From: Micromonospora chokoriensis
GTDB lineage: Bacteria; Actinomycetota; Actinomycetes; Mycobacteriales; Micromonosporaceae
NCBI RefSeq assembly: GCF_000718555.1
Contig: NZ_JOAN01000019.1
Location: 62,001-126,000 of the forward strand
Reading direction: 5' to 3'
Length of the DNA stretch: 64,000 bases
Below, in pieces: positions 21,605 to 28,851 of the stretch. Each line of letters opens with the position of its first letter. Position 1 is the stretch's first letter. A program made the translations under genes and the position numbers. The notes beneath the pieces are model-generated. The model saw only the letters and a list, made by a program, of their open reading frames with translations. It had not been told where the DNA came from and ran no database searches.

Positions 21605-22015
21605 ATGAGCGGCGGCCAGCTGAAGACGGCGGGGATGTTCCGCGAATTCGGGCCGGTCCGCTCCGCCGAGCCGCAGGAGAGCATCTTCGACAGCGTCGCC
21701 GACGAGAAACTACCCGACCTCACGCAGGTAGTCACCTATCTGGATTCAGGCCACATCCTCGTCGACGCGATGGACATCGCCAACGACGCCTTCGACCCGA
21801 CCCGGCAAGTGATGAACGGCTCTACCGTCATGACCGACGGTGATTGGCTTTGGCGGAAGGACCTCGCCTACTACCTGCGGCGTCACCGTATCGCATTGCC
21901 GGAAGAATTCCTTGCGATCATCCGCGAGCGTAACTACGTCGTCCCTTCGCGGAGTGTGCCGGAGCTGACGGCTTGTTCGCGGCAGGCAGGGGACTTGATG
22001 TTTTGGGACAGCTGA
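21605..22015 (+). CDS. Hypothetical protein, candidate orphan immunity protein, 136 aa
   Basis: No known domain was recognised. It is clearly related to the protein at 27928-28320: both share FRE(L/F)GP near the start, a L(I/V)D/(I/V)MG-type central strand, TDG(D/E)WLWR(K/D)DL(A/R)YYL, and LP(E/T)EFL...RGNDY/RERNY. The relative lies directly behind a toxin stub in a type VII-type cassette, so an immunity or antitoxin role is inferred. The ATG at 21605 gives a short extension relative to the relative. CTG 21620, which aligns with the relative's ATG, or ATG 21635 could also serve. Confidence 0.65.
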   Translation: MSGGQLKTAGMFREFGPVRSAEPQESIFDSVADEKLPDLTQVVTYLDSGHILVDAMDIANDAFDPTRQVMNGSTVMTDGDWLWRKDLAYYLRRHRIALPEEFLAIIRERNYVVPSRSVPELTACSRQAGDLMFWDS

Positions 22016-22204
22016 CAAGCCCGCTGGCCACGCAAGCCCTTCGGCGGCAGCCGTGAGCTGACGCACTGCACGAGACAGATACCCAGAGTGATCGAAGAAT
22101 CTCGGAGTGTCAATGTCGTGCGAATGCGCCAGCTCGCTACCTGGGCAACCCGAAATGCGGAGATAAGTCGGCGTACGGGATGAATTGCTAGGCGCGGCGG
22201 CGGG
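22016..22204. other. Convergent spacer
   Basis: 189 bp between convergent genes; no gene, repeat or clear terminator seen. Confidence 0.5.
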
Positions 22205-22708
22205 TCACAACGAGACGATGACCGGCTGGACCTGGACGTTCTTGGTCAGCTGCTGCGGCGAGGGGATGGGCGTGCTGATGTTGACAGACGTGTTGTAGCC
22301 GTAGATGACGACGCCGTCGAGGTGGTTCGCGCCGGGCCAGTTCGACTCCAGGCGGACCGCCATCTGAGTAGGGAAGTTGGTCACCTCTTCGGCGCATGAC
22401 CGGATCAGGACGACGCTCGGGGTGGCGGTCAGGTGGGTGGCCAGCATTTTCGCCAGCTTCTTGTAGGTCCAGCCCCAGTTCTTGGCGCCAGCTTCGGCAT
22501 CGCCGATCTCTTCGTCGTTGCCGTGCGCACGAATGCACAGTGGCTCGCCCGCCTGCACCCCGGCCAGGTAGGTGGCCAACTGCCGATCCGCCTCGGCCTG
22601 CGTGAGCCCGGCGTCGATCGGCAGGAGTGCGCCCCACGCAGCCGCACCCGATTCGGGTCCTTCAGATTGGCTGCGGGTATTTGGATCCTGCGTCGCCACA
22701 ATGAACAT
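22205..22708 (-). CDS. Caspase/C80-like fold candidate, 167 aa, unassigned
   Basis: I do not recognise a named family. The pattern resembles clan CD cysteine peptidases: a hydrophobic strand ending in His-Gly (PLCIRAHGND), 43 residues later a second strand ending in Ser-Cys (SVVLIRSCAEE) followed by a helix, then another strand (LDGVVIYGYN). This order and spacing match C80 (toxin self-processing) and caspase-like domains. No signal peptide or membrane segment is seen. A strong AAAGGAGAA Shine-Dalgarno precedes the ATG by about 4-7 nt. Neighbouring genes suggest conflict-system cargo. The proteolytic role is an inference from motif layout only. Confidence 0.6.
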   Translation of the reverse strand: MFIVATQDPNTRSQSEGPESGAAAWGALLPIDAGLTQAEADRQLATYLAGVQAGEPLCIRAHGNDEEIGDAEAGAKNWGWTYKKLAKMLATHLTATPSVVLIRSCAEEVTNFPTQMAVRLESNWPGANHLDGVVIYGYNTSVNISTPIPSPQQLTKNVQVQPVIVSL

Positions 22709-22988
22709 GACATTCTCCTTTGGAGTAGGCGCCAGTTTCAGAAGAACCGCCGAAGGCAGATTAGCGTGGTGACCGAAGAATCTCCCTGTCAGCTATCCGG
22801 CTTAAACGGGCGGTGTCGTTGGTCGGACAATTATTGACGGCGTCAACGGGGCGAGGCTTGATTGGTGCCAGTCGTCGACGTGCAATTCCCGGATGCGCAA
22901 CTGGCGTACGGTCGGGGCCGACGTCGGGGCAGCCGCCAGGGGCGGGATGGGATGTCCTCGTCATGACAGGAGCTACCGGAGGTAAGAG
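22709..22988. promoter_or_regulatory. Divergent intergenic region
   Basis: 280 bp separating divergent genes. A TTGACG hexamer at 22834 forms part of the palindrome TTGACGGCGTCAA (22834-22846) and could be a -35 or operator for the plus-strand gene. TAATCT on the minus strand (22764-22759) is a possible -10 for the clan-CD-like gene. No coding signal. Confidence 0.4.
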
Positions 22989-23456
22989 TTGCGCTATCAG
23001 ATCCACTTCGAGCAGGAACTTCCCGCCGAGGCGCTACGCCGACTCCTGCAGGAGGACTACGGCATCTCTCCGGACACGGTCTACGTGGGCCGCATCGAGG
23101 CCCGGGCGGTCGATGACCCTCGGCCGATCGCCATGCTCAACCCGCCGGGCGAGGACGAGGAATTCGGCTGGATCCTAAGCGGCGACAACGAACTTGCCGA
23201 CGCTACTGGTCAGGGTGAACGAGAGCTGGCGGCGACCCTGGCCCGAAATTTCGGGGTGCGGGCGCTCGTCGACGACGGTGGCATCTACCCCGACCGGTGG
23301 GTACTGGTCAGCACCGACGGCAGCAGCGGTCGGGTCCACACTGACGAGGACGCAGCCGCCGACGGGGACCTGCGGGTCGTACACGCTCTCGAACCGATCA
23401 GTGGAGAGCCGCAGCTTTCCGTCGTACCACCGCCGGACTGGGCCCGTGACTGGTGA
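22989..23456 (+). CDS. Hypothetical acidic protein, 155 aa
   Basis: The start is TTG 22989, supported by GGAGGT 5 nt upstream; no in-frame ATG fits. The product is acidic, soluble and without signal peptide. It opens MRYQIHFEQELPAEALRRLL, followed by a DDGGIYPDRWVLVSTDG segment and an Asp/Glu-rich tail. No family was recognised. Size, acidity and location beside orphan immunity-like genes would fit another immunity protein, but this is a guess. Confidence 0.6.
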   Translation: MRYQIHFEQELPAEALRRLLQEDYGISPDTVYVGRIEARAVDDPRPIAMLNPPGEDEEFGWILSGDNELADATGQGERELAATLARNFGVRALVDDGGIYPDRWVLVSTDGSSGRVHTDEDAAADGDLRVVHALEPISGEPQLSVVPPPDWARDW

Positions 23457-23512
23457 CCGATTGGAGAAGGCAGCACCCGTATCATGCCTGCACGCCATCG
23501 GTGAGGCCGAAT

Positions 23513-23716
23513 TTAGCTGGAGCGTCCCTCACGTTTGGCAGCCACGACGAAGTGGGTCCATGCCTGGACGGTGAAGGTGAGTAGCGGTCCCGCGGAATCC
23601 TTCGAGTCGCGGACCGCGACGATGCCGGGGAGGTTGTCGGCGACCTCGACGCAGTCGCCACCGTTGTCGCCGCTGCGGGTGCTCTTGCGCCAGACGGCGC
23701 CGGTCAGGTCAGTCAT
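23513..23716 (-). CDS. DUF397 protein, 67 aa
   Basis: Classic DUF397: VWRKSTRSGDNGGDCVEVA, VAVRDSKDSAGPLLTF and the C-terminal W-x-x-F-V segment. These small actinobacterial proteins pair with XRE/DUF5753 regulators (WhiJ-like systems), where they are thought to modulate the partner's DNA binding. The start overlaps the 3' end of the regulator gene by 8 nt, so the two are coupled. Confidence 0.92.
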   Translation of the reverse strand: MTDLTGAVWRKSTRSGDNGGDCVEVADNLPGIVAVRDSKDSAGPLLTFTVQAWTHFVVAAKREGRSS

Positions 23717-24596
23717 GCCGCATCTCCCCAGCGATCCGCTTGATCATGTCAGTCGATTCTGCCTCGCCGAGGGCAAGCGCATCCAGCCCTCGCCAGACGC
23801 GCTCGTAGGCGGCCAACTCGTCGGGCTTGTCGAGGTACAGCGCCCCGGTCAGCGATTCGCTGTAGACCACCGACGGCTCCGGCGCGGCGCGACCACCCTT
23901 AGTCGGCGGAAAGTCGAGGATCACAAACGACCCCGCAACCGCGCCGGGCTGCGGTCCCGCCGCCAGTGGCAACACCCTAACGCTGACATTCGGCAACTCG
24001 GACAGCTTGGCGAGGTGATCGAGCTGCGCGGTCATGACCATCGGCCCGCCGACGCCGCGGCGGAGGACCGCCTCAGACAGCACGGACTCCAGCCTCGGAG
24101 CAGTCGGCAGTCGCCGGAAGAGCAACGCCTGCCGTTGGAGTCGGACCTCGACCGCCCGCTCCCGATCTTCCTCGCTCAGCATCCCGCCGAGGCGATAGAG
24201 CGCGTGGGCGTACTCCCTGGTCTGCAGGATCCCCGGGATGAGCGACTCGTCGTAACGACGGAGCCGGGCCGCAGCGGATTCCAGCCCCACGTACAGCTCG
24301 AACCAGTTCGGCACCGCATCGCCGTACGCGTGCCACCAACCCTTCGATTTCGTCTCCACGGCCAGCCCGCGCATTGCCTCGGTCATCTCGGGCGACACCC
24401 CGTACAGCTCGCACATCGCCTTGACGTCGAGCACCCGGACTGAGCCCTGGCCGCATTCGAGGCGCCAGATCTTCTGTCGGCTGTATTCGAGGGCTTCGGC
24501 GGCGGCGTCGAGCGTCACGCCGGCCTCGTTGCGGAACTGCCGCAGCAGCCGGCCGAGTTGCCGACGCGGCACGGTCGATCCGATGTCTTCGGGCAT
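23709..24596 (-). CDS. XRE-family regulator with DUF5753, 295 aa
   Basis: An N-terminal helix-turn-helix (LGRLLRQFRNEAGVTLDAAAEALEYSRQKIWRLE is the region, about residues 10-45) is followed by the DUF5753 sensor-like domain (YDESLIPGILQTREYAHALY, FVILDFPP). ATG 24596 has AGGGAG about 8 nt upstream; a GTG two codons earlier is also possible. It forms a WhiJ-type pair with the DUF397 gene. Such pairs regulate development or adjacent genes, here perhaps the divergent DivIVA-like gene. Confidence 0.9.
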   Translation of the reverse strand: MPEDIGSTVPRRQLGRLLRQFRNEAGVTLDAAAEALEYSRQKIWRLECGQGSVRVLDVKAMCELYGVSPEMTEAMRGLAVETKSKGWWHAYGDAVPNWFELYVGLESAAARLRRYDESLIPGILQTREYAHALYRLGGMLSEEDRERAVEVRLQRQALLFRRLPTAPRLESVLSEAVLRRGVGGPMVMTAQLDHLAKLSELPNVSVRVLPLAAGPQPGAVAGSFVILDFPPTKGGRAAPEPSVVYSESLTGALYLDKPDELAAYERVWRGLDALALGEAESTDMIKRIAGEMRHD

Positions 24597-24828
24597 CCAC
24601 ACACTCCCTGGTTCCAACGCGCAACACTGCGTGACCTGGCTCTGCAACTCCTACGGGTTTCAGCAAAGAAAGTCAATGCACAACAGGGAAATCGCGGTAT
24701 TGAATGTTGCGTTTCCGCTGCGGACCGTCGCAGGCTGGTCACAGCACGGCGGCCGACCGGTCCCCCCGAACGGTCGCCGTGCTTCCCCGAGCACCCCGCG
24801 TACCTCCGCATCCGGAAGGCAGGCAGAC
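24597..24828. promoter_or_regulatory. Divergent intergenic region with leader hairpin
   Basis: Between the regulator and the DivIVA-like gene. A 9-bp stem AGCACGGCG/CGCCGTGCT (24743-24751 with 24775-24783), extendable by four pairs past a bulge, lies 45 nt before the plus-strand start. An AT-richer patch at about 24660-24715 is the likely promoter/operator zone. Confidence 0.4.
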
Positions 24829-25131
24829 ATGAACACCCAGAGCCAGCGGCCAGGGCCGCGAAGCGGTGGTGCGACCCACCGCTCTGCCGCGTACACAAGG
24901 CTGTTGCCGTGGCAGGTGCGCGAGCGCCGCTTCTCGCCGGTCGGGTTCGGACGTCGCGGTCTGAACCCCGACGACGTCTACGCCTTCCTCGACCGGGTCG
25001 CCGTCGACATGGCCGCCGTCTACGCCGCTCTCGCCGAAAGTCGCCGCGAGACCGCCCGGATCAAGGCCGGGCTGCGTCGCTGGCAGACCGATCAGGCCCG
25101 TGCCCGCAACGAGCGGGGCGAGGGGCGATGA
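24829..25131 (+). CDS. DivIVA-domain-like protein, 100 aa
   Basis: The segment RRGLNPDDVYAFLDRVAVDM matches the short DivIVA-domain module (FxxxxxGYxxxxVDxFL type), followed by a helical heptad region and a charged tail. ATG 24829 was chosen from the GGAAGG/AGGCAG region upstream. Small proteins like this commonly accompany XRE-DUF397 loci in Micromonospora. Its stop overlaps the next start (ATGA). Confidence 0.75.
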   Translation: MNTQSQRPGPRSGGATHRSAAYTRLLPWQVRERRFSPVGFGRRGLNPDDVYAFLDRVAVDMAAVYAALAESRRETARIKAGLRRWQTDQARARNERGEGR

Positions 25132-25379
25132 GCCAGCGGTACGTCGTCCACCTGCCCGTCGTCGCCACCGACCTGCCCGCCGCGCAGCGCCTGGCCCGGG
25201 TCATCGGCCGCTGGATGCTGGTGCTGCCGATGACCGACCCGGGGGAGACCACCGTCTCCGAAGAGGATCAGCAGTTCCTCCGCCACCGGGTCTTCTGTGA
25301 CCTGCGGATGCCTGGCGGCCGGCGTTGCCTGCTCCGAGACGGCCATGATGGCGCCTGCTCACGCCGCTTGCGTCGCTGA
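25128..25379 (+). CDS. Hypothetical protein, 83 aa
   Basis: Translationally coupled to the DivIVA-like gene by an ATGA overlap, with GAGGGG just upstream. It opens MSQRYVVHLPVVATDLPAAQ and ends in a Cys/His-containing basic segment (HRVFCDLRMPGGRRCLL, HDGACSRR) that might bind a metal. No family recognised. Confidence 0.7.
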   Translation: MSQRYVVHLPVVATDLPAAQRLARVIGRWMLVLPMTDPGETTVSEEDQQFLRHRVFCDLRMPGGRRCLLRDGHDGACSRRLRR

Positions 25380-25393
25380 CCAGTCGGACCGCT

Positions 25394-25948
25394 CTAGCCG
25401 AGGCCGTACTCGTCTATGCCGGTGTTGAGGACCCAGGCGAGTGGCATGGTCGCCTGGGTGACGTACTGGTCGCCGTCCAGGCGGTACATGCTGACGGTCT
25501 GCGCCGAATCCTGATCGACCACCCAGTACTGGGGGATGGCGGCGGCGGCGTATTCGCTGCGTTTGGTCACCGTGTCGACACCCTCGGAGCCGGGGGAGAC
25601 GATCTCGACCACGAGGAGAACGTCGGCGACTGGCAGCCACACACCGTCTGCTTGAGCCTTGCTCCATACGACCAAGTCTGGGATCCGGCCGCCGATACCG
25701 CCGTCACGGCCCGGTATGCGTAACCCGACCGCTTGGGCGATGTGTTCCGCCGGGACACCGCCCTGGGCAAGCCACACCATGAGCCGGGTCGCGATGATCG
25801 CGTGGTTGTAGCCCGGCGGCGGCATGATCGAGACGACTCCCTCGGGGCTGATTTCGTACCGGTGGTTCTCGTCTGCGGCCATCATTGCCGTCAGGTCGTC
25901 GAGCGTCACGACCGGGGGCATGTACCTGCCAACCGCCTCTGAGCTCAT
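25394..25948 (-). CDS. Uma2-family (DUF820) endonuclease-like protein, 184 aa
   Basis: PD-(D/E)XK-type Uma2 domain: YEISPEGVVSIMPPPGYNH, GRIPDLVVWSK (catalytic Asp), VLLVVEIVSPGSEGVDTVTK (catalytic Glu with downstream Lys), then QYWVVDQD. Leaderless start at 25948, with TACGAT 6 nt upstream. The same frame stays open upstream to 26110 through a 30-bp repeat, but that part looks non-native. Uma2 proteins are abundant in actinobacteria and cyanobacteria; their role is unsettled. Confidence 0.85.
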   Translation of the reverse strand: MSSEAVGRYMPPVVTLDDLTAMMAADENHRYEISPEGVVSIMPPPGYNHAIIATRLMVWLAQGGVPAEHIAQAVGLRIPGRDGGIGGRIPDLVVWSKAQADGVWLPVADVLLVVEIVSPGSEGVDTVTKRSEYAAAAIPQYWVVDQDSAQTVSMYRLDGDQYVTQATMPLAWVLNTGIDEYGLG

Positions 25949-25954
25949 GGGCGC

Positions 25955-25960
25955 ATCGTA
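25955..25960 (-). promoter_or_regulatory. Leaderless -10 box of the Uma2 gene
   Basis: TACGAT on the minus strand, 6 nt before ATG 25948. Confidence 0.6.
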
Positions 25961-26031
25961 CCGACTCGCCGCGCGGTTCCGGCGGTGACGGAGCCGCATC
26001 ACCGCAGTGACCGCCGGATTCATTCTTTGCA

Positions 26032-26061
26032 AGCGCGTTTGGTTTGTGGGTTGGTCGGGTG
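26032..26061 (+). repeat. 30-bp direct repeat, copy 1
   Basis: Identical over 30 bases to 27456-27485 and in the same orientation. It begins AGCGCGTTTGGTTTG and ends GGTCGGGTG. It lies between the kelch gene and the Uma2 gene. On the minus strand both copies encode PDQPTNQTR in frame. Confidence 0.95.
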
Positions 26062-26142
26062 TGTCGCTCTCACCGACGAGGCGCAACAACTCCCCATCGT
26101 CCACATCCACCAGGCGCGCACACCTCCGGCACCCAGCCGTCG

Positions 26143-27240
26143 CTAACGTCCGCTGCGCATCGCGTCCGCCTGAGGCTGAGGATCGGGGGAAGAGTCGCCG
26201 GCCGGAGGCTGGGGGACCCGGTGGCGGGCAGTCGCCCGCGCGGACTCCACCGCGGAGGTGTGCCCGCTGATGGCGAAGATCCTCCTGCCGCTCGTAACCG
26301 CCGCCCCTTCACGATGGGCGGCGGTGGTACCGGTGACCGTCTCCCAGATGCCGGTGTTGGGCGAGTACACATCCACCCGGGTGGTGTCCACACAGTCGAC
26401 CGGCACTCCCGTAGGGTCGGTGACCAGCTCACAGCCACCTATCGCGTAGATCCGGCCGTCCGGGCCGGTCGTGGCGTCGACCAGACACCGCCGGCTGGGA
26501 AGCGGCGCGAGAGTCGTCCAGGAGTCGATCGCGGGCGAGTACGCCTCGACGACGTTGAGGGCGTTCGTGTCACCGTCTCCGCAGCCGCCGATCGCATAGA
26601 TCCGCCCGTCCGGTCCGCTCGCCACCCCCATGTCGTAGCGCGGCGTGGGCATCGACGCTCCGGTGGTCCACCGGTCCACCCTGGGGTCGTAGATCTCAAG
26701 GGTGGCGAGCGAGTTGCGGCGGTGCCCGCCAACGGCGTAGACGCGGCCGTCGGCGCCGGCTGTCGCGGCGAGCAGTTGTCGTTCGGTGGGCATCGGCGCC
26801 ACGGGCACCCAATGGTCGTCGCCCGGCGTCAGGGCGAACACGGAGCTGAGGAACGCTCCCTCGGCGCCGGGAGAGCTGCCACCGATCGCGTAGACGCGTC
26901 CGTCTCCGCCCGTGGCCGCCGCAAGACGTAACCTGGGGCGGGGCAGCGACGGACCAGCCTTCCACTGTCTCGTCCGAGGTGTGTAGACCTCCACGACCCC
27001 GGTGGCAAAAGCCCCGATAGCGCCCCCGATCGCGTAGATCGACCCGTCCGGTGCCGTAGCCGCCGCCAGCGCGAAGCGGGGGCTAGATAGCGGGTCGTCC
27101 GCCCGCCAGTGGACTGCGGATCGGTCGCCCCCGCCTGCGGCACCGGCGACGGGTGTCAGAATCTGGGCCACCGCGACGGCAATGGCGAGGAACAGTGCTC
27201 TACGTGGCGCAGCGCGGCCGATAATACGAATTGTTGTCAC
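26143..27240 (-). CDS. Secreted kelch-repeat protein, 365 aa
   Basis: A Sec signal peptide (RRALFLAIAVAVAQILTPVAGA) leads into about six kelch blades, recognisable by repeated DGRIYAIGG/DGRVYAVGG motifs and by Trp-containing strands about 45-50 residues apart. A kelch beta-propeller outside the cell usually binds carbohydrate or protein. No galactose-oxidase copper ligands were noticed. The start is GTG 27240. The gene is bracketed by a 30-bp direct repeat, suggesting it is a discrete insertion or the product of a duplication. Confidence 0.85.
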   Translation of the reverse strand: MTTIRIIGRAAPRRALFLAIAVAVAQILTPVAGAAGGGDRSAVHWRADDPLSSPRFALAAATAPDGSIYAIGGAIGAFATGVVEVYTPRTRQWKAGPSLPRPRLRLAAATGGDGRVYAIGGSSPGAEGAFLSSVFALTPGDDHWVPVAPMPTERQLLAATAGADGRVYAVGGHRRNSLATLEIYDPRVDRWTTGASMPTPRYDMGVASGPDGRIYAIGGCGDGDTNALNVVEAYSPAIDSWTTLAPLPSRRCLVDATTGPDGRIYAIGGCELVTDPTGVPVDCVDTTRVDVYSPNTGIWETVTGTTAAHREGAAVTSGRRIFAISGHTSAVESARATARHRVPQPPAGDSSPDPQPQADAMRSGR

Positions 27241-27441
27241 GATTAGGGCGCTCCATTCGCGATGAGTCGGCGGGCGCTTCCGCCTTCGGCAGATTAACAG
27301 CCTGACGTCCGCGAAAACTGCGAGAAATCGGTCACTTCCCGCCGAATGCGAAAAGGCGCCGTGGTCAATTACGCCGTCCTGCGGGAGGAAGTCAGCATCC
27401 CGTCTGGGTCCACGGTCTGACCACGGACGACCAGGCGGTTC
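27241..27441. promoter_or_regulatory. Upstream region of the kelch gene
   Basis: 200 bp holding the presumed kelch promoter on the minus strand. No gene seen; no confident promoter hexamers. Confidence 0.35.
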
Positions 27442-27591
27442 CTAATCCCACTCAGAGCGCGTTTGGTTTGTGGGTTGGTCGGGTGCCTGCCGGTCCGACA
27501 GACGCGAGATCAGGAACTCCAGCGTCCAGTCGAACAACCCTCCCGCCGTAGTCCAGTCAACCCCGGGCTTCAGCACGATAAGACTAGCCAT
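27442..27591 (-). CDS. Small protein, 49 aa, probably truncated
   Basis: ATG 27591 shares one base with the preceding TGA (TGATG), so it is coupled to the upstream small gene. The product begins MASLIVLKPGVDWTTAGG, continues LFDWTLEFLISRLSD, and then runs into the 30-bp repeat, which supplies PDQPTNQTR before the stop. The beginning looks like a genuine folded protein whose C-terminal part was replaced at the repeat. No function recognised; possibly an immunity-type protein given its setting. Confidence 0.6.
   Translation of the reverse strand: MASLIVLKPGVDWTTAGGLFDWTLEFLISRLSDRQAPDQPTNQTRSEWD
27456..27485 (+). repeat. 30-bp direct repeat, copy 2
   Basis: Exact match to 26032-26061, 1424 bp apart and in direct orientation. 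It lies in the 3' end of the 49-aa gene. Confidence 0.95.
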
Positions 27592-27806
27592 CACGTCTCC
27601 ATGACGATTGCTGGCGGACCGACGCTGTGGGCCGCGATGAAGTGCTCGATCGCACCGGCGATAGCTTTGGGCAGCCCGACCGGGTTCAGCTTGCGAACGC
27701 CATCCTCGTCGGGAACTCGCCGCTGGACCGCCAACTTGTCATCCAAACCGAACTCGTACCGGACCTCGTCTGCGGCTGCCTCGACACGCCGCACGGTCAC
27801 CAGCAT
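27591..27806 (-). CDS. Hypothetical protein, 71 aa
   Basis: Starts MLVTVRRVEAAADEVRYEFG and ends GPPAIVMET, coupled to the next small gene. Codon use with GC-rich third positions and a charged, amphipathic sequence support real coding. The start is uncertain: there is only AGGA touching the ATG, and GTG 27800 is possible. No family recognised. It sits behind the immunity-like gene of the toxin cassette on the same strand. Confidence 0.5.
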   Translation of the reverse strand: MLVTVRRVEAAADEVRYEFGLDDKLAVQRRVPDEDGVRKLNPVGLPKAIAGAIEHFIAAHSVGPPAIVMET

Positions 27807-27927
27807 TCCTATATCGTTGGCCGCCAATGTCCGAGTCGTCCTCGTAGGCCGGCCCGGGTGCGGGCGCTCTCCAGCCGGAAGGTGCCTGCTCCCGCCGCAG
27901 AAAGGTTCTGAGGTTGGGCCATCCGCG

Positions 27928-28320
27928 TCAGTGGTATCCGAGGATCCGTGTCGCTTCCTCGCCAACCAGCCGGAGCTGATCTGCTCGGAGGTCGGGCATG
28001 CGGTAATCATTGCCGCGCACGGTCTCCAGAAATTCCGTGGGGAGCTGCACGCGGTATGTGGCGAGGTAGTAGCGGAGGTCGTCACGCCACAGCCACTCGC
28101 CGTCCGTAAGTATCGATGCGCCCCCAACAAGGTGTCGGCCGCTGCCGAGCACGTCGATCTCCGCGCCCATGACGGCGATGAGGCCATGCCCATGGCGTAG
28201 ATAGTCTTCGACCCGGACGGCGTCGGGGAGCGGCTCCGCGTTGACGTGCGTGTGGATGCTCTCCACGTACACCTCGGTCTGGTTGGGTCCCAGTTCTCGA
28301 AAGAACCCCACGGTCTTCAT
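27928..28320 (-). CDS. Candidate immunity protein of a T7SS-type toxin cassette, 130 aa
   Basis: Starts MKTVGFFRELGPN with GAGAGGG about 6 nt upstream. It is a paralogue of the protein at 21605 (shared FRELGP, TDGEWLWRDDLRYYL, LPTEFLETVRGNDY). It lies immediately behind the N-terminal stub of a type VII-associated toxin, exactly where a cognate immunity gene belongs, so neutralising the lost toxin is the most likely original role. No known domain recognised. Confidence 0.7.
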   Translation of the reverse strand: MKTVGFFRELGPNQTEVYVESIHTHVNAEPLPDAVRVEDYLRHGHGLIAVMGAEIDVLGSGRHLVGGASILTDGEWLWRDDLRYYLATYRVQLPTEFLETVRGNDYRMPDLRADQLRLVGEEATRILGYH

Positions 28321-28510
28321 TGGTGCCCTCTCGCTCGCGGTACGAAGACCTCCCAGGCGCCGCCGCTCTCGACGACTGGAGGCTGCCGTCGATCCAACTG
28401 ACGTTGCGGACGCCCTGCGCGATGAGTTCGATGTCCTCGCAGATCCACACGCCGGCCCAGGCGCTGGGCGGGGTGTCCGCAGCGGCGGCGACGAGTGGGC
28501 TCACCGTCAC
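28321..28510 (-). pseudogene. N-terminal stub of a T7SS-type polymorphic toxin
   Basis: GTG 28510 overlaps the upstream stop (GTGA). The frame reads VTVSPLVAAAADTPPSAW and then AGVWICEDIELIAQG...SWIDGSL, which I recognise as the conserved opening of long WXG/LXG-like toxins of Micromonosporaceae. In these the sequence normally continues into several hundred residues of pre-toxin region and a C-terminal toxin. Here homology ends near 28380, and the next gene, the immunity candidate, starts at 28320. Out-of-family residues continue in frame to a stop at 28082. The toxin body has been deleted. Confidence 0.65.
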
Positions 28511-28851
28511 GGCTGCTGCCGCACCCCGTCGAGCGGCTGTTGCCGTACCCCGTCGAGCAGGTGTTTGGCGTGGGCGTCGGAGCTTCGGTAGCGGTGGGCG
28601 CCGACCCGCAGCTTGTCGGCGGTGTCCCGCACCGACTCGGCGGCGGCGGCGACGCCGTCGACGAGGGTTCGCTGGAGGCCGTCGAGCAGCATCGGCATCA
28701 TCGCGCAGAGTTGCCCGTAGGCGTCGGTGCCCAACCGGACGTGCTGGCCTGCCTGTTGGGCGGTGTCGAGGCTGCTGGCGCAGCGATCGAGGCGCGCGGC
28801 GTGGGCGGTCAGGTCGTCCGGGTCGACCTGGATGCCGTCACCGGCGGGCAT
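28507..28851 (-). CDS. EspC/WXG100-like type VII secretion-associated protein, 114 aa
   Basis: Helical hairpin-type protein beginning IQVDPDDLTAHAARLDRCAS, the usual opening of ESX-associated EspC-like proteins, with a second helix (GVAAAAESVRDTADKLRVGAHRYRSSD). The C-terminus ends in a duplicated LDGVRQQP octapeptide, probably from a 24-bp slippage duplication. It overlaps the upstream YbaB-like gene by 14 nt and the toxin stub by 4 nt. It likely acts as a secretion partner or chaperone of the toxin. Confidence 0.75.
   Translation of the reverse strand: MPAGDGIQVDPDDLTAHAARLDRCASSLDTAQQAGQHVRLGTDAYGQLCAMMPMLLDGLQRTLVDGVAAAAESVRDTADKLRVGAHRYRSSDAHAKHLLDGVRQQPLDGVRQQP

Noticed and set aside
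25949..26110. Longer N-terminus of the Uma2 protein from 26110
   Set aside because: Uma2 homology starts near 25948, where a leaderless promoter fits; the extension runs through the 30-bp repeat.
27463..28200. Plus-strand open frame across the small minus-strand genes
   Set aside because: Translation lacks structure, while the minus strand shows coupled starts and a paralogue elsewhere.
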